Shown here: positions 56,098-64,000 of the stretch, piece by piece
How positions within the stretch are numbered: position 1 is the first letter of the stretch
Layout: every line of letters starts with the position of its first letter
IMG/VR virus record: IMGVR_UViG_3300006931_000005
Coordinates: 1-64,000 of that record
Source: a virus
DNA length: 64,000 nucleotides
Reading direction: 5' to 3' (one strand)
Made by a program: the position numbers and the translations under genes
Notes under the pieces: generated by a model
Databases searched by the model: none
What the model was told of the DNA's origin: nothing
What the model saw: only the letters and a program-made list of their open reading frames with translations

Positions 56098-56412
56098 ATG
56101 AAATCTAAAACCAATCTTGGCGGGGCTCTGATGGTTCTCGGCTCCGCGCTTACCGGCGTCGGCGTGCTAACGCAGTTTGCGCCCAGCGTCGGCATGGAGA
56201 TACCCCACCCTGTTATGATCGCCATGTGGTTTGTCGCCTTGGCTGGATTCATCATTGGCGCGGTCGGTAAATTCGTGACCGCTTATTTTGCCGCAGACAA
56301 CGCGGACGTGCAGAGTGTGGCAAAGACGGTAGATACCATAAACCAAAGCGGCCCGGCTATGATCGCAGCCCCGGCCATCAACGCAAACCAAGACACCAAC
56401 AAAACACCATGA
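56098..56412 (+). CDS. Holin-like protein (104 aa)
   Basis: Two transmembrane helices are predicted by eye: GGALMVLGSALTGVGVLTQF (about 8-27) and VMIAMWFVALAGFIIGAVGK (about 39-58), followed by a polar tail. Size and topology match class II holins. Position next to small envelope proteins at the end of the late operon supports a lysis role. No endolysin is recognised nearby. Confidence 0.5.
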   Translation: MKSKTNLGGALMVLGSALTGVGVLTQFAPSVGMEIPHPVMIAMWFVALAGFIIGAVGKFVTAYFAADNADVQSVAKTVDTINQSGPAMIAAPAINANQDTNKTP

Positions 56413-56831
56413 AAAATAACAAATGGCTTATCGCCATCACCTCCCTGATCGCCCTGACTTCCGTGCTTTACGGAATCGCCATGACCACGGGCTGCAAGTC
56501 GCCTCCCGAAGCAGGAGTCTATCGCACCGAGAAGCTGATCGCTGATGCGGCGACCAGCGCCGTTCACACGTTCAACGTGTACTATAAGCAGCAGACCGCA
56601 ACCGCCCCTGCGAGCGCCGATCTTGAGGCAACCCGCACTCAAATCTACGACGCTTCGCGCAAGCTGTCGGCAATGCTCAATGTCGTCGATCAAGCCCGGC
56701 TGAACTACACGCAGAACCCGGCGCAGACCAACCAGTCCTCGATGTTCATCGCGCTGCAAGCCGCGTCCGACCAGTCATCGAACATCGTGGCCGTCGTTAA
56801 TCTTTTCCGTGCAGCTCATCCCGCGAAGTAA
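56409..56831 (+). CDS. Possible lipoprotein / spanin-like protein (140 aa)
   Basis: MKNNKWLIAITSLIALTSVLYGIAMTTGC: an N-terminal hydrophobic segment ends in TTGCKSPP, a weak lipobox with Cys at position 29. A helical periplasmic part follows (EAGVYRTEKLIADAATSAVH ... YDASRKLSAMLNVVDQARLN). It could be an outer-membrane-linked spanin-type lysis protein or a simple lipoprotein. Its start overlaps the holin-like gene. Confidence 0.45.
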   Translation: MKNNKWLIAITSLIALTSVLYGIAMTTGCKSPPEAGVYRTEKLIADAATSAVHTFNVYYKQQTATAPASADLEATRTQIYDASRKLSAMLNVVDQARLNYTQNPAQTNQSSMFIALQAASDQSSNIVAVVNLFRAAHPAK

Positions 56832-56864
56832 ACACCAACCAATCGAAACCTGACCAAATAAATT

Positions 56865-57203
56865 ATGAAAACCCTTCTCATCTCTGACGCCCAGCTCGGT
56901 CAACCCGGCGCTGGTGATTTCACCGGCCAGTCTCCGGCCCCGGCTCCTGCGATCTCGACCGCCGACAAGATCAAGGCCATTGAAGCCGAGCTTGGTGCTG
57001 GCCTTACGCTGGCTGCGAACATTTCCGGTGCCATCGACCCGGCACTGATCCCGTTCATCGTCATTGGCAAGGCCGCAGCCGCCGCCGTCCCCGGCATCGT
57101 GGATGACGTGACTGCGATGATCGAAGGCGGAGCCCCGTCCCCGGAGGACAATGTGGCTCTCGCCCAAAAGATCGCCGGTCTCAACAGCCCGGAGAATCTG
57201 TAA
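56865..57203 (+). CDS. Ala/Pro-rich small protein (112 aa)
   Basis: MKTLLISDAQLGQPGAGDFT begins after a 33-nt A-rich gap. An Ala/Pro linker (QSPAPAPAISTAD) is followed by a helical region with a hydrophobic stretch (PALIPFIVIGKAAAAAVPGI). It is the last gene of the late operon before the terminator. No function recognised. Confidence 0.5.
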   Translation: MKTLLISDAQLGQPGAGDFTGQSPAPAPAISTADKIKAIEAELGAGLTLAANISGAIDPALIPFIVIGKAAAAAVPGIVDDVTAMIEGGAPSPEDNVALAQKIAGLNSPENL

Positions 57204-57218
57204 CAAATCTTCAAAACA

Positions 57219-57250
57219 AAAAGGCGCGACCCGTGAGGGCCGCGCCTTTT
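57219..57250. terminator. Bidirectional terminator between convergent operons
   Basis: AAAAGGCGCG (57219-57228) pairs with CGCGCCTTTT (57241-57250), with additional inner pairing of CC with GG, and both sides carry A/T flanks. It separates the rightward late operon from the leftward operon ending at 57300, and can stop transcription from either side. Confidence 0.85.
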
Positions 57251-57299
57251 GTCTGTTAGCTATGGATCGGGCTTTCACCGTCAGCGGCTAAACCGCACT

Positions 57300-57488
57300 T
57301 TAACCAGATTTTTTCCGACCTTGCTGATACTTGTACTTCGCCAGTTTCGCTCTGGCCCAGTCGGGTGTCTTGTGAAAAGCGTACCCGATGGCTTTGATCG
57401 TGTAACCCCTCGACGCGAGGAACGCCACAGCCTCAAGCCGGGCCGGGATCGCGGATTGATGATCTTCCTTGTTGTATTGCTTACTCAT
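57300..57488 (-). CDS. Small HTH protein (62 aa)
   Basis: The start MSKQYNKEDHQSAIPARLEA overlaps the previous stop (ATGA). The segment AVAFLASRGYTIKAIGYAFHKTPDW has the periodicity of a helix-turn-helix: 'FLASRGYTIKAIGYAF' then 'KTPDWARAKLAKYK' as recognition helix. A basic end (YQQGRKKSG) suits DNA binding. It is the last gene of the leftward operon and may regulate the right arm. Confidence 0.55.
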   Translation of the reverse strand: MSKQYNKEDHQSAIPARLEAVAFLASRGYTIKAIGYAFHKTPDWARAKLAKYKYQQGRKKSG

Positions 57489-57691
57489 GGTGGGGGTGTG
57501 GGTTGTGGGGAGGTGCGGGTGTTCCATCTCTTAACAGCATCCTCTTTCTTTGTCATTCCGCTTGGTGGAACTAGAGATTCAATACTTCCGCCGCATACAA
57601 TGCACCAAACAGAGTTTGCATGTATGCGTGCTTTATCTGCTCCACAAAACGGACAAGGCAACAACCTCACTTCTTTTTCAGGGGATGGCAT
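57485..57691 (-). CDS. Lar-like restriction alleviation protein (68 aa)
   Basis: The protein has the small Lar-family layout: LLPCPFCGADKARIHANSVW, then CIVCGG, then a helix ending DAVKRWNTR. The 'CPFCG ... C..CG ... A...WN.R' pattern is the family signature: two CxxC pairs form the zinc site. Lar of Rac prophage alters type I restriction-modification, so this phage protein may protect incoming or newly made phage DNA from host restriction. Confidence 0.75.
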   Translation of the reverse strand: MPSPEKEVRLLPCPFCGADKARIHANSVWCIVCGGSIESLVPPSGMTKKEDAVKRWNTRTSPQPTPPP

Positions 57692-57695
57692 AGGG

Positions 57696-57944
57696 TTATT
57701 TCTTTCTAAATTGAACTATTGTCCAGTTGCCGTTGGTAATGATAACAGGATAGTAGTTGGTTGAGAGTTCGACTTGGAAATTTGTTATTGAATCACGGCC
57801 ACCGTCATTTGTGCCGTTGAATACATATTGGCGTTTTATCCAAAGACGTGTATCAACATTGCGGTCTATGTAAACATAAGCGGGCATTCTGCTTAGTGAT
57901 ATTGAGTCCCTCGGTTCTATGAGTAATGGTAAATCGTTTGTCAT
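57696..57944 (-). CDS. Small AT-rich gene of unknown function (82 aa)
   Basis: MTNDLPLLIEPRDSISLSRM continues with a beta-rich domain, YVYIDRNVDTRLWIKRQYVF and NYYPVIITNGNWTIVQF. There is no signal peptide, zinc site or membrane helix. The stretch is much more AT-rich than the phage average, suggesting recent acquisition. It starts 1 nt after the previous stop on the leftward transcript. Confidence 0.55.
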   Translation of the reverse strand: MTNDLPLLIEPRDSISLSRMPAYVYIDRNVDTRLWIKRQYVFNGTNDGGRDSITNFQVELSTNYYPVIITNGNWTIVQFRKK

Positions 57945-57945
57945 C

Positions 57946-58101
57946 TCATTTCTTCTTTCTATTTGGTCTTGGTGTTTGGCAGATGGGGCAGCATTGCCAG
58001 CGTTCAGTCACAAATATCTTTAGCCTATCAGCCTTCCATGTGCCTGTTCGCAACTCGTATCCAAGCGGCGTTATTACAAGATGCCTGCACCATTTCTTCA
58101 T
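57946..58101 (-). CDS. Small 'W.CCPICQTPRP' zinc protein (51 aa)
   Basis: An ATG at 58101 overlaps the upstream stop by ATGA and gives MKKWCRHLVITPLGYELRTG, ending RWQCCPICQTPRPNRKKK. A Cys-His pair at the start (WCRHL) and CPIC near the end match a common tiny phage protein ('KWC.H ... W..CPICG.PRP'). It is short and easily missed, but the coupling and motif make it convincing. It may bind zinc and a host protein. Confidence 0.7.
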   Translation of the reverse strand: MKKWCRHLVITPLGYELRTGTWKADRLKIFVTERWQCCPICQTPRPNRKKK

Positions 58102-59012
58102 ACTGATTTTTTGGTTGTGGGTTGGAGGGCTTTAGAACACTTCTGCACAATGAAGTGAACACCTTCACCGGGATTGTGTGCCATCCACTGAATAGCTTCA
58201 TGCAAAGCACTATTCATCCGCTTCTCCCGCTCCAACAGGTCTAGCGCGGCTTGGGGAGTGGTGGGGAGGGCAACGTCAATTGCTTCGCCAGCTTCTTCAA
58301 TCCACTGGGCTGATTGGTCAAAAGTCACTTCGCCAGCACAACTATTTCCACCATAAGGATGTGACCAAGCGATAGCCTGCTTTGACTTTTTCAACGCCTC
58401 ACTCATCACCGCCATTTGAGCGGTGGCGAGGGTGAGTTGGTTTCTTAAATCTTCCACGACTGACAAAGCAATCATGTCTTTGCAAGCATCAGTTACAGTC
58501 TGGCCGATTGCTTTGTCAGACATCTGTTGCTCCAACTCCTTCACGCTGGATTGGAGGGTGACAAGCTTTTGTGCAGCTTGTTTATCTATTGTTTTCCAAA
58601 CATTGATACTGGCCAAAGCCTCCGTCAGTTCGCGTTCAAGGGTGCGATACTTCATGTCAAAGAAAATCCTTATGGTATCAGGACAATCTCCAAACTGTTG
58701 CCAGAACTCTTTCCATAAAGCATCCGTCCTCGGCGTTGGTGGGGTGGTGGGTGTTGACATAGGTTTTTTAGTTTGTCGTTTCAGGGCCAGCTCACGCTGG
58801 GTTATCAGGATCGCGCCGGACTTGATCGCCAGCTCGCGCTTGGTCAGGCAGACATCGAAGTGTTCCTTCCAAGTGCCGGGCGATTGAATCCATTTTCGCT
58901 GCACGCCGATCTTGTCCACCATCGCCAGAAGCTCGTCGCTGGTGTCCGCGATCATGTGGCACATTCGCATCCGCTTGAAGGCCATCCGCGCATCGTCGAT
59001 GTAAACGCTCAT
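58098..59012 (-). CDS. DUF4031 domain fused to a coiled-coil phage protein (304 aa)
   Basis: Residues 1-77 ([40 protein letters not shown], then KRELAIKSGAILITQREL) match DUF4031, usually a stand-alone protein of about 85-90 residues. After residue 85 a second module begins at an internal Met (MSTPTTPPTPRTDALWKEFW), with a coiled coil (LERELTEALASINVW, SSVKELEQQMSDK), a form commonly encoded as its own gene. No stop lies between them, so the two have been fused. DUF4031 proteins are of unknown function. Confidence 0.7.
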   Translation of the reverse strand: MSVYIDDARMAFKRMRMCHMIADTSDELLAMVDKIGVQRKWIQSPGTWKEHFDVCLTKRELAIKSGAILITQRELALKRQTKKPMSTPTTPPTPRTDALWKEFWQQFGDCPDTIRIFFDMKYRTLERELTEALASINVWKTIDKQAAQKLVTLQSSVKELEQQMSDKAIGQTVTDACKDMIALSVVEDLRNQLTLATAQMAVMSEALKKSKQAIAWSHPYGGNSCAGEVTFDQSAQWIEEAGEAIDVALPTTPQAALDLLEREKRMNSALHEAIQWMAHNPGEGVHFIVQKCSKALQPTTKKSV

Positions 59013-59416
59013 AGTGATTCGATTTTTACGACGACGCCTTTTCGCCCTCTGGTTTCGACCTGCCCATATTGATAACGTATTCGTTTATCGCCATCGTCGA
59101 TGCCGAGGGTGGCTGACACTGCATCACGGAGGGGCTTGCAAGCCGCTGCGAGATTGTCTGTATCGAGCTCTCGATGGACGTAGGCGATGAAAGTAACGAC
59201 GACTGCCAAGCGGCCTTTGCGTCTTTTGAATGTTGGCTGACGAGCCGCCAGTGCTTTCGCAGCAGCCGGTTTGGGCTGATGGGTTTCCACGCCACCCAGA
59301 GGAGGATACAGGTGTGGGTTTCTTTTCCTGACGGATTCGCTGACATTTTTTGGTATCTCGTTCACTTCGAGTTTCGGCGGTTGTTTGCTTGCTGCTTTCG
59401 CGTTGCCCAATAGCAA
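59009..59416 (-). CDS. RusA-type Holliday junction resolvase (135 aa)
   Basis: The C-terminal half is recognisable: [11 protein letters not shown] and, before it, [36 protein letters not shown]. The Asp residues at about 85, 87 and 107-108 match the metal-binding set of RusA (DxDN, then DD). The listed start is a TTG at 59416 that overlaps the HNH gene by 55 nt; the true start may be internal and the N-terminus is uncertain. It would resolve recombination junctions before packaging. Confidence 0.7.
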   Translation of the reverse strand: MLLGNAKAASKQPPKLEVNEIPKNVSESVRKRNPHLYPPLGGVETHQPKPAAAKALAARQPTFKRRKGRLAVVVTFIAYVHRELDTDNLAAACKPLRDAVSATLGIDDGDKRIRYQYGQVETRGRKGVVVKIESL

Positions 59417-59829
59417 TTCTTTGGCGTGTAATTGCCGTTATTATTTCTGCGTTCCACGGTCAAGCCCGGTGGCCGCTTGCCCATGTCGGCCAAAAAGTTT
59501 TTGAACTTCAACCACCGTTTACAAACGCGGATGCCGCGACCGCCATAATATCGGTAGATGCGACAGGTTGGAGATAAGCATCGGCTTTTAATTCCAGCCC
59601 ATATTCGATATTCGGCAGTTTTCGATTTGCCATGAGTGGTACTGTCTTTGATGGCTTGCGCGGATCGTAAGCAGCCACAGCTTTTGGTGTGACCGTTTTG
59701 TAGGTTGTAGGCAAATGCGACCGCAGATTTACCGCAGTCGCATTTGCACCGATACTTCTTTTTGCCAGCCTTCGATACGAGCCTTAAAACTACAAGGCTA
59801 CCGAATCGAAGGCCGATGATTGATGTCAT
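59362..59829 (-). CDS. HNH-type homing-endonuclease-like protein with zinc ribbon (155 aa)
   Basis: The N-terminal [20 protein letters not shown] ... SCGCLR is the zinc-ribbon found on many phage HNH/AP2-type endonucleases. The C-terminal part repeats the 11230 protein's core: [20 protein letters not shown], then [21 protein letters not shown] and ANNRRNSK. In the key 'DNDG.Y' region this copy has RNNNGNY, so the acidic residue seen at 11230 is missing. It may be inactive, or use different ligands. The gene overlaps the ATPase stop (ATGA) and the resolvase start. Confidence 0.7.
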   Translation of the reverse strand: MTSIIGLRFGSLVVLRLVSKAGKKKYRCKCDCGKSAVAFAYNLQNGHTKSCGCLRSAQAIKDSTTHGKSKTAEYRIWAGIKSRCLSPTCRIYRYYGGRGIRVCKRWLKFKNFLADMGKRPPGLTVERRNNNGNYTPKNCYWATRKQQANNRRNSK

Positions 59830-61160
59830 GTCTTAGGTACGATCTCGCCGTCCTGAATGAGTAGCGCCATCGGATCAGTGGATCGTGCATCTTCAATCCA
59901 GATTTGTACATCTTTTTCTGCCGCCATTTTTGCCACAATTTCTAGGCCGTTCTGGTCGAGCAGCGATCCGTCTCGGATGAACATCACCCGCAGGTTGGGA
60001 TTGAGCGCGATCCCGATGCTCACGCTCACCAGCAGCTTCTTCGCCGTAGATGCCTGCGAGAACGGAATCCGGTTGAACAGGATTTCGTCGCCGTCGATGG
60101 ACAGCCCTTCGAGCGGGAACTTGCAATCGGCGAGAAGCTTTGCCTTCTGCCCGTCGATCTGTTCGAGCTTGGCCGTGAGCTCGGCGGACTTCGTGGCCTT
60201 CGCGGTCACGATCTCCTTCTGGTCGTTGTGCGACTTATTGGCCTGCACCTTGGCGTTGACTGCCGCCGCGCTGTTGATCGCGTCAGTGATCGCCTGCGTG
60301 TCCACATCAACGACCTCCGCAAGTGCGGCATCCGCGATCTTGATTTTCTCCTCGCCTGCGGTGATGGCCAGCCGCTTCGCAGCCAGAACACCTTCGGCAC
60401 TCGTGACCGCAGCCTTGGCCGCTTGCAGCTCTTGTTCGAGGCGCGTGACTTCCGCCTTTGCGCTCTCAACGCCCTGCTGGGCCGTCTGCTCCTCGGTCTT
60501 AGCCGTACCCAGCAACTCCCGGAGCCGATCTACGGCCCGGCGCTGCTCGGCGTTGGACTCGTTCTGTTGCTGGGCGAGTGTCAATTTTTGAATCAATTCG
60601 CTGACATCCACGGCCTGTGCAGGAGCCGCAGGATCGTGCGGGAACAGCGCCAGACGCGCCTTGGCGCTGTCATGCTCCCGGTTGACGATGGTTCGTTCGC
60701 CAAACACAGCCGCACGCTCTGCGTCGAGCTTGGAGGTGTCCAGCCCTACGAGCCTGCGAAGGGTCACGAGCTGCACTTCAGGCTTCTGGCGGGAGAATTC
60801 CAGCGGATCGAATGACAGCTTGCCGACCAAGCTGTCGAGGATGCCTTGTGGCGATTTTTGTACAGCGCCCTCCCGGTTCGTGACCTTGATCGCGGTGCCC
60901 GTCGGCCCGAACGTCCGGGTGGCCACGAGGTCGCCAAGGTCGAGGACGATGCTGGCCTTGCTGGTGCCGTCCCGGATGGGCCGGGGCGGGATCGCGTCGG
61001 CCCCACCCATGACCATCTGGATGCAGTCGAGGATCGAGCTCTTGCCCGCTTCGTTGGCCCCGGTCAGGACGACAGTGTTGCCCTGCGGGGTGATGCTGAT
61101 GGCCTTCAAGACCTTCACGTTGGAAGCTTGAAGGGATACGATTTTGTGTGTCGGTGTCAT
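59826..61160 (-). CDS. RecF/SMC-like coiled-coil ATPase (444 aa)
   Basis: [20 protein letters not shown] matches the start of RecF/SbcC proteins. Walker A is GANEAGKSS (34-42). A long coiled coil occupies about residues 155-340 ([20 protein letters not shown]). The C-terminal head has [20 protein letters not shown], then [17 protein letters not shown] in the Walker B/D-loop place, but with RDGS rather than the usual DE. At 444 residues it is short. It probably works with the nuclease encoded upstream in DNA end processing. Confidence 0.75.
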   Translation of the reverse strand: MTPTHKIVSLQASNVKVLKAISITPQGNTVVLTGANEAGKSSILDCIQMVMGGADAIPPRPIRDGTSKASIVLDLGDLVATRTFGPTGTAIKVTNREGAVQKSPQGILDSLVGKLSFDPLEFSRQKPEVQLVTLRRLVGLDTSKLDAERAAVFGERTIVNREHDSAKARLALFPHDPAAPAQAVDVSELIQKLTLAQQQNESNAEQRRAVDRLRELLGTAKTEEQTAQQGVESAKAEVTRLEQELQAAKAAVTSAEGVLAAKRLAITAGEEKIKIADAALAEVVDVDTQAITDAINSAAAVNAKVQANKSHNDQKEIVTAKATKSAELTAKLEQIDGQKAKLLADCKFPLEGLSIDGDEILFNRIPFSQASTAKKLLVSVSIGIALNPNLRVMFIRDGSLLDQNGLEIVAKMAAEKDVQIWIEDARSTDPMALLIQDGEIVPKT

Positions 61161-61190
61161 TTTGTTTTCGGTGTCTGGTGTTGCGGATGG

Positions 61191-62033
61191 TTAAAAAATA
61201 CGGTCGATGATTTCAGAGATGTACGCGGCGTTGAGCTTGGCCGGGTCGGTGCCTTCGAGGGCTTCAAGGAGTTGTGCGAAGTACGCCGAATCGACGCCAA
61301 CCAACTGCTCCTGAAGAACGGCGATGTTAAACAGGTCAAGCTCGTTGAGCTGAAGAATGACCTTCAACATCTGACCGGCGTTGATCGTCCAGCCACGGGC
61401 GATGAACTTGCGGAGCCGGATCAGCGAACAGAGCGGATACTTGCTGCCGACGTAGTTCAGCTCCTTCGTCATAATCGACTGGAGCGCGGCCAGCGGCGTG
61501 ACCAGTTCCTCGTCCCACGATTTCCAGTACGATGTGCAGTGAACGAAATCGTAGTTCGCGTGAATCTCCTCCGGCTGGCCGAAGAAGCGCACCACGATTT
61601 GAATCTGGCCGGAGAGCGTGATCGCGTTCGAGGACATGAACACGGGCTCAAACTTCTCGTCCTCCTTCAGCTCTGGAGATTCATCGGAAGCTTCCTCGTC
61701 GCCCATGTAAACGATGTCCGGCGTCGTGCGGATTGAGATGCGCTGCGGGTCTGCGGGAATTCCGCGATCAGGATCGGCAGGAAGTCCGTCCCAGATCGTG
61801 ACCTTGCCCGGAAAAAACTTGGCGTAGTATTCCGCCACGGCCAGACAGGTCGAGCGGTCGCGGAAATACAGGTCAAAGTCATTCGGCTTTTCGTTCTGCA
61901 ACAGGCTGACGATGGAGCCGCCCGTGATGATGGTGCCGTCGATGACTTTCTTGCGAAGGTTTTCGTCGGTGATCGAGTTGGCCCAGAGGTTGAATCTCGC
62001 GGCCAGCAGTTTCTTTATTGATTTTAACTTCAT
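61191..62033 (-). CDS. Nucleotidyltransferase-fold protein (280 aa)
   Basis: TIITGGSIVSLLQNEKPNDF and DLYF give the GGS...DxD signature (G38-G39-S40, D52/D54) of the polymerase-beta-type nucleotidyltransferase superfamily. The rest has no helix-turn-helix or CCA-adding tail. Phage genomes carry such proteins without known substrates; a tRNA-, nucleotide- or protein-modifying role is possible. It lies 30 nt upstream of the ATPase gene and overlaps the nuclease stop. Confidence 0.65.
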   Translation of the reverse strand: MKLKSIKKLLAARFNLWANSITDENLRKKVIDGTIITGGSIVSLLQNEKPNDFDLYFRDRSTCLAVAEYYAKFFPGKVTIWDGLPADPDRGIPADPQRISIRTTPDIVYMGDEEASDESPELKEDEKFEPVFMSSNAITLSGQIQIVVRFFGQPEEIHANYDFVHCTSYWKSWDEELVTPLAALQSIMTKELNYVGSKYPLCSLIRLRKFIARGWTINAGQMLKVILQLNELDLFNIAVLQEQLVGVDSAYFAQLLEALEGTDPAKLNAAYISEIIDRIF

Positions 62034-63097
62034 GGCATTACGTCGGGGTTTTGTGTTTTGGCTTCTTGTTGCGTTATCGGAAAGTCGATCATCCGCTCGT
62101 CGTCAAGCGAGGCGTTGATGTCCCACTGGCTCGGCTCGGTGATCGTCCAGCCGTTCATCACCATCTTGCCAGTTTCGTAGTCCGGCCAGAATTTATGCTT
62201 CAGGCATTGGCAGTAAAACTTGAGTGCTGCCATGTATTTGGCTCGGCCCACCTCGATGAATTCGTGCGACAGAATACGTCGGCCAGTTTGATATGGCGCA
62301 CTGCTCTCTTGGATCAGGTGCCGGAATTCTTGGCGCTCAATTTCGGGTGTTGCCGCCGTGTGTAGGTCAAGATTCAGCGCAGCCTGCACATGGTAGGCAT
62401 AAGCCCCCACGGTCTTTGGCCATTTGTTCGGGTGGCCGTCCTCTGAAGTTTTGAAGTCACCCAGCGACTTGCCATACAGCTTGTGCAGCGGATCTGGCAC
62501 GAGGTCGGTGAGCACCCGGATCGGCACAATCAGCCCGGTGGCCGCATCAACATACTCGGCTGTGACCATGACCTGCACTTTCGAGCAGTTGATGAATTCC
62601 CGGATACGGTCATCGGCGAACAGCCGCTCGACCGCAGCGCCAGCTTCATCGGCATCACCCTTTTTAATCAGGATTTTGTCCGACCGCTTCGCCGCCCAAT
62701 CCTTGCAAAAATTCGCGTTGTTATTCCAAGGTTTCTCCTCGCCCCTTTCTGACACATAGGTCTCCGGGTATTGCTCGTAAATCTGATCTACCTTGTCCGG
62801 CGTCAACACAAGCATATCGAGATAGCTGCCATACTTCAGGCTGGGCGTTATCTCTTTCTCTGGCGAAGCCAACCACTTCATAGGACACTTCACAAACTCC
62901 ATGAGCTCGCCGCGTGACATGACGTAACGCGGGTCGCCACGCTTCACTAATTTCACATCCAGCGGGTCTTGAGTGACCGGCTTTGTTTCATCAGGCAGCG
63001 CCAAGGCAGTTGCTTCTAGGTCAACCGGCTGCTTGGCATAGGTTTCGTAGTCGATATTATCGCCGACGACCTTGGCGTTTTGGAATGGTAATTTCAT
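62030..63097 (-). CDS. PD-(D/E)XK exonuclease, RecE/DUF3799-like (355 aa)
   Basis: SRGELMEFVKCPMKWLASPE, then SLKYGSYLDMLVLTPDKVDQ, is the 'S.S....... F..CP..... G...H....' opening of phage PD-(D/E)XK nucleases. Catalytic positions are visible: RVLTDLVPD (D198) and SLGDFKTSEDG (D214-x-K216), then the Gln-containing region YAYHVQAALNLDL. Length fits RecE C-domain enzymes. It would make 3' overhangs for phage recombination, with the AAA ATPase encoded upstream. Confidence 0.8.
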   Translation of the reverse strand: MKLPFQNAKVVGDNIDYETYAKQPVDLEATALALPDETKPVTQDPLDVKLVKRGDPRYVMSRGELMEFVKCPMKWLASPEKEITPSLKYGSYLDMLVLTPDKVDQIYEQYPETYVSERGEEKPWNNNANFCKDWAAKRSDKILIKKGDADEAGAAVERLFADDRIREFINCSKVQVMVTAEYVDAATGLIVPIRVLTDLVPDPLHKLYGKSLGDFKTSEDGHPNKWPKTVGAYAYHVQAALNLDLHTAATPEIERQEFRHLIQESSAPYQTGRRILSHEFIEVGRAKYMAALKFYCQCLKHKFWPDYETGKMVMNGWTITEPSQWDINASLDDERMIDFPITQQEAKTQNPDVMP

Positions 63098-64000
63098 GGC
63101 ATGACGACCGGCTTGGTGATTTCGGGTTTGGCTTTGACTTGGTTGATGAGGGCTTCGAGCCCGGCGAGGGACAGTTTTTCGACGGCATGATCGACGTTAC
63201 CGCCATCCAGAATCTCGGCCCGGTACAAGATTGCGTTGATGATCTTCCAGTCAGCCGGAGCCTTCTTGGTGGCCGGGTCGATGTTGACTTCCTTGAACAG
63301 ATTCCACAGCTCGGCCTTGGCCTTGACCATGGGATCATTCGGATCGCGCTTCGGCTTGGCCGGGCTGGACTGCGTGGTGGTTGCATTGGGCGTGCCACCG
63401 CAGAGCTTCAGGATCGCTTCAGCATGATCGAACGTGAGTCGCTGGCCATTCTCCGGCAGGCAGGACAGAATTGACGGATGCGTGAACTTCGTGCCCTGTC
63501 CAAGCGGGAGCTCGAACGAGCACAGACCGCCGACGCCCTGCTCGTCCGCAGTCACCAGACCGACGGCGAGCGCCGTGCGGGTCAGCCCGGACTCTTGGAT
63601 CGGGCTCTGGAATTCGTTCGGCTTGGATGCCGCCGCGTTGAATTTCTGCTTCGCTTGGAACAGGAGCACAAGGTTGGTCTTGGGCGTGGTCAGCTTGTTG
63701 ACCAGCCGTTGATGTGTCCACGGCTTCACGGCGGCGGCAGCAGCGGCGGCACTGCGCTTCTTCTTCGCCTCGTCCTCGCCCGCCATCTTGTTCAGCACCT
63801 CATCCTTCAGGTCGAGATAGCCGCCTTCAGAATCCCATGCCTGCGACATGACATCTTCGATGATCGTGACACAGCCCAGTTCTTCCAGAGCTTCAGTCGC
63901 GGCGATCACCTTCAGCGGATTGAACGGCGGATCGACGTGGATCACGCGGAAGCGGTCGATCCAACTGGCCTTGGTGCCACCGTATTTCTTTGCCGCCATG
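63094..64000 (-). CDS. Phage AAA_24-type ATPase, N-terminus outside the window
   Basis: The visible frame has VIHVDPPFNPLKVIAATEAL, then CVTIIEDVMSQAWDSEGGYL and TPKTNLVLLFQAKQKFN. These correspond to the middle and C-terminal part of phage RecA-like nucleotide-binding proteins encoded next to RecE/RecT (Walker B, sensor motifs), so the Walker A must lie beyond the edge. An ATG at 63999 exists but is probably internal. The C-terminal region (about residues 200-300) is an additional Lys/Pro-linked domain. It overlaps the nuclease gene by 4 nt. Confidence 0.7.
   Translation of the reverse strand, partial: MAAKKYGGTKASWIDRFRVIHVDPPFNPLKVIAATEALEELGCVTIIEDVMSQAWDSEGGYLDLKDEVLNKMAGEDEAKKKRSAAAAAAAVKPWTHQRLVNKLTTPKTNLVLLFQAKQKFNAAASKPNEFQSPIQESGLTRTALAVGLVTADEQGVGGLCSFELPLGQGTKFTHPSILSCLPENGQRLTFDHAEAILKLCGGTPNATTTQSSPAKPKRDPNDPMVKAKAELWNLFKEVNIDPATKKAPADWKIINAILYRAEILDGGNVDHAVEKLSLAGLEALINQVKAKPEITKPVVMP

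Noticed and set aside
1-64000. A complete circular genome joined across the window ends
   Set aside because: Both end genes are leftward and open, but the left-edge frame and the right-edge gene do not join in frame and belong to different families.

Overview
The window is 64 kb of a GC-rich, densely packed, tailed dsDNA phage genome, cut at both ends. A leftward gene runs off the left edge and another leftward gene enters from the right, and the two do not join in frame. The virion set is portal, scaffold, capsid, a head-tail adaptor-like protein, a nozzle-like protein, internal-virion-type proteins and one 3592-residue protein, with no tape measure, tail sheath or tail tube. That pattern is podovirus-like. 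Several small secreted proteins carry the 'STNL...W...FFR' style common in Verrucomicrobiota exoproteins, and DUF5977-like repeats occur in two virion proteins. A Verrucomicrobiota host is therefore my best guess, as inference only. No integrase, RNA polymerase or DNA polymerase is visible in the window.

Layout. 1-3.2 kb: leftward early genes with two look-alike promoters and operator-like palindromes. 3.2-5.4 kb: a putative HTH regulator, a G-quadruplex motif and small membrane or zinc proteins. 5.3-13 kb: rightward replication module (iteron-like repeats, replisome organiser, DnaB helicase, SSB, 5'-3' exonuclease, HNH-like and zinc-ribbon proteins). 13-27.2 kb: internal virion proteins ending in the giant protein. 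27.2-28.4 kb: structured RNA, tRNA-Gly and small genes. 28.4-36.6 kb: a sugar-modification island with two methyltransferases, an epimerase and four glycosyltransferase-type proteins. 36.5-38.2 kb: the large terminase alone on the opposite strand. 38.2-57.2 kb: portal, scaffold, capsid, tail, adhesin and lysis-type genes. 57.3-64 kb: a leftward DNA-metabolism and host-interaction operon (AAA ATPase, RecE-type nuclease, nucleotidyltransferase, RecF/SMC-like ATPase, RusA-like resolvase, a DUF4031 fusion and a Lar-like protein).

How it fits together. Most genes within blocks are coupled by 4-bp ATGA overlaps. Rightward transcription units begin with an unusual promoter design: a TTGAC-type -35 lies 34-36 nt before the start codon, so the predicted transcript begins at or within a nucleotide or two of the ATG (leaderless). 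The leftward early genes instead use a repeated AAAGGAAATC Shine-Dalgarno leader. The giant protein looks like a string of enzyme-like domains joined by linkers. The linkers carry recurrent FSVxK motifs, and three of them contain plausible out-of-frame small ORFs with their own start signals. Protein functions are assigned by motif recognition alone; no database search was possible.
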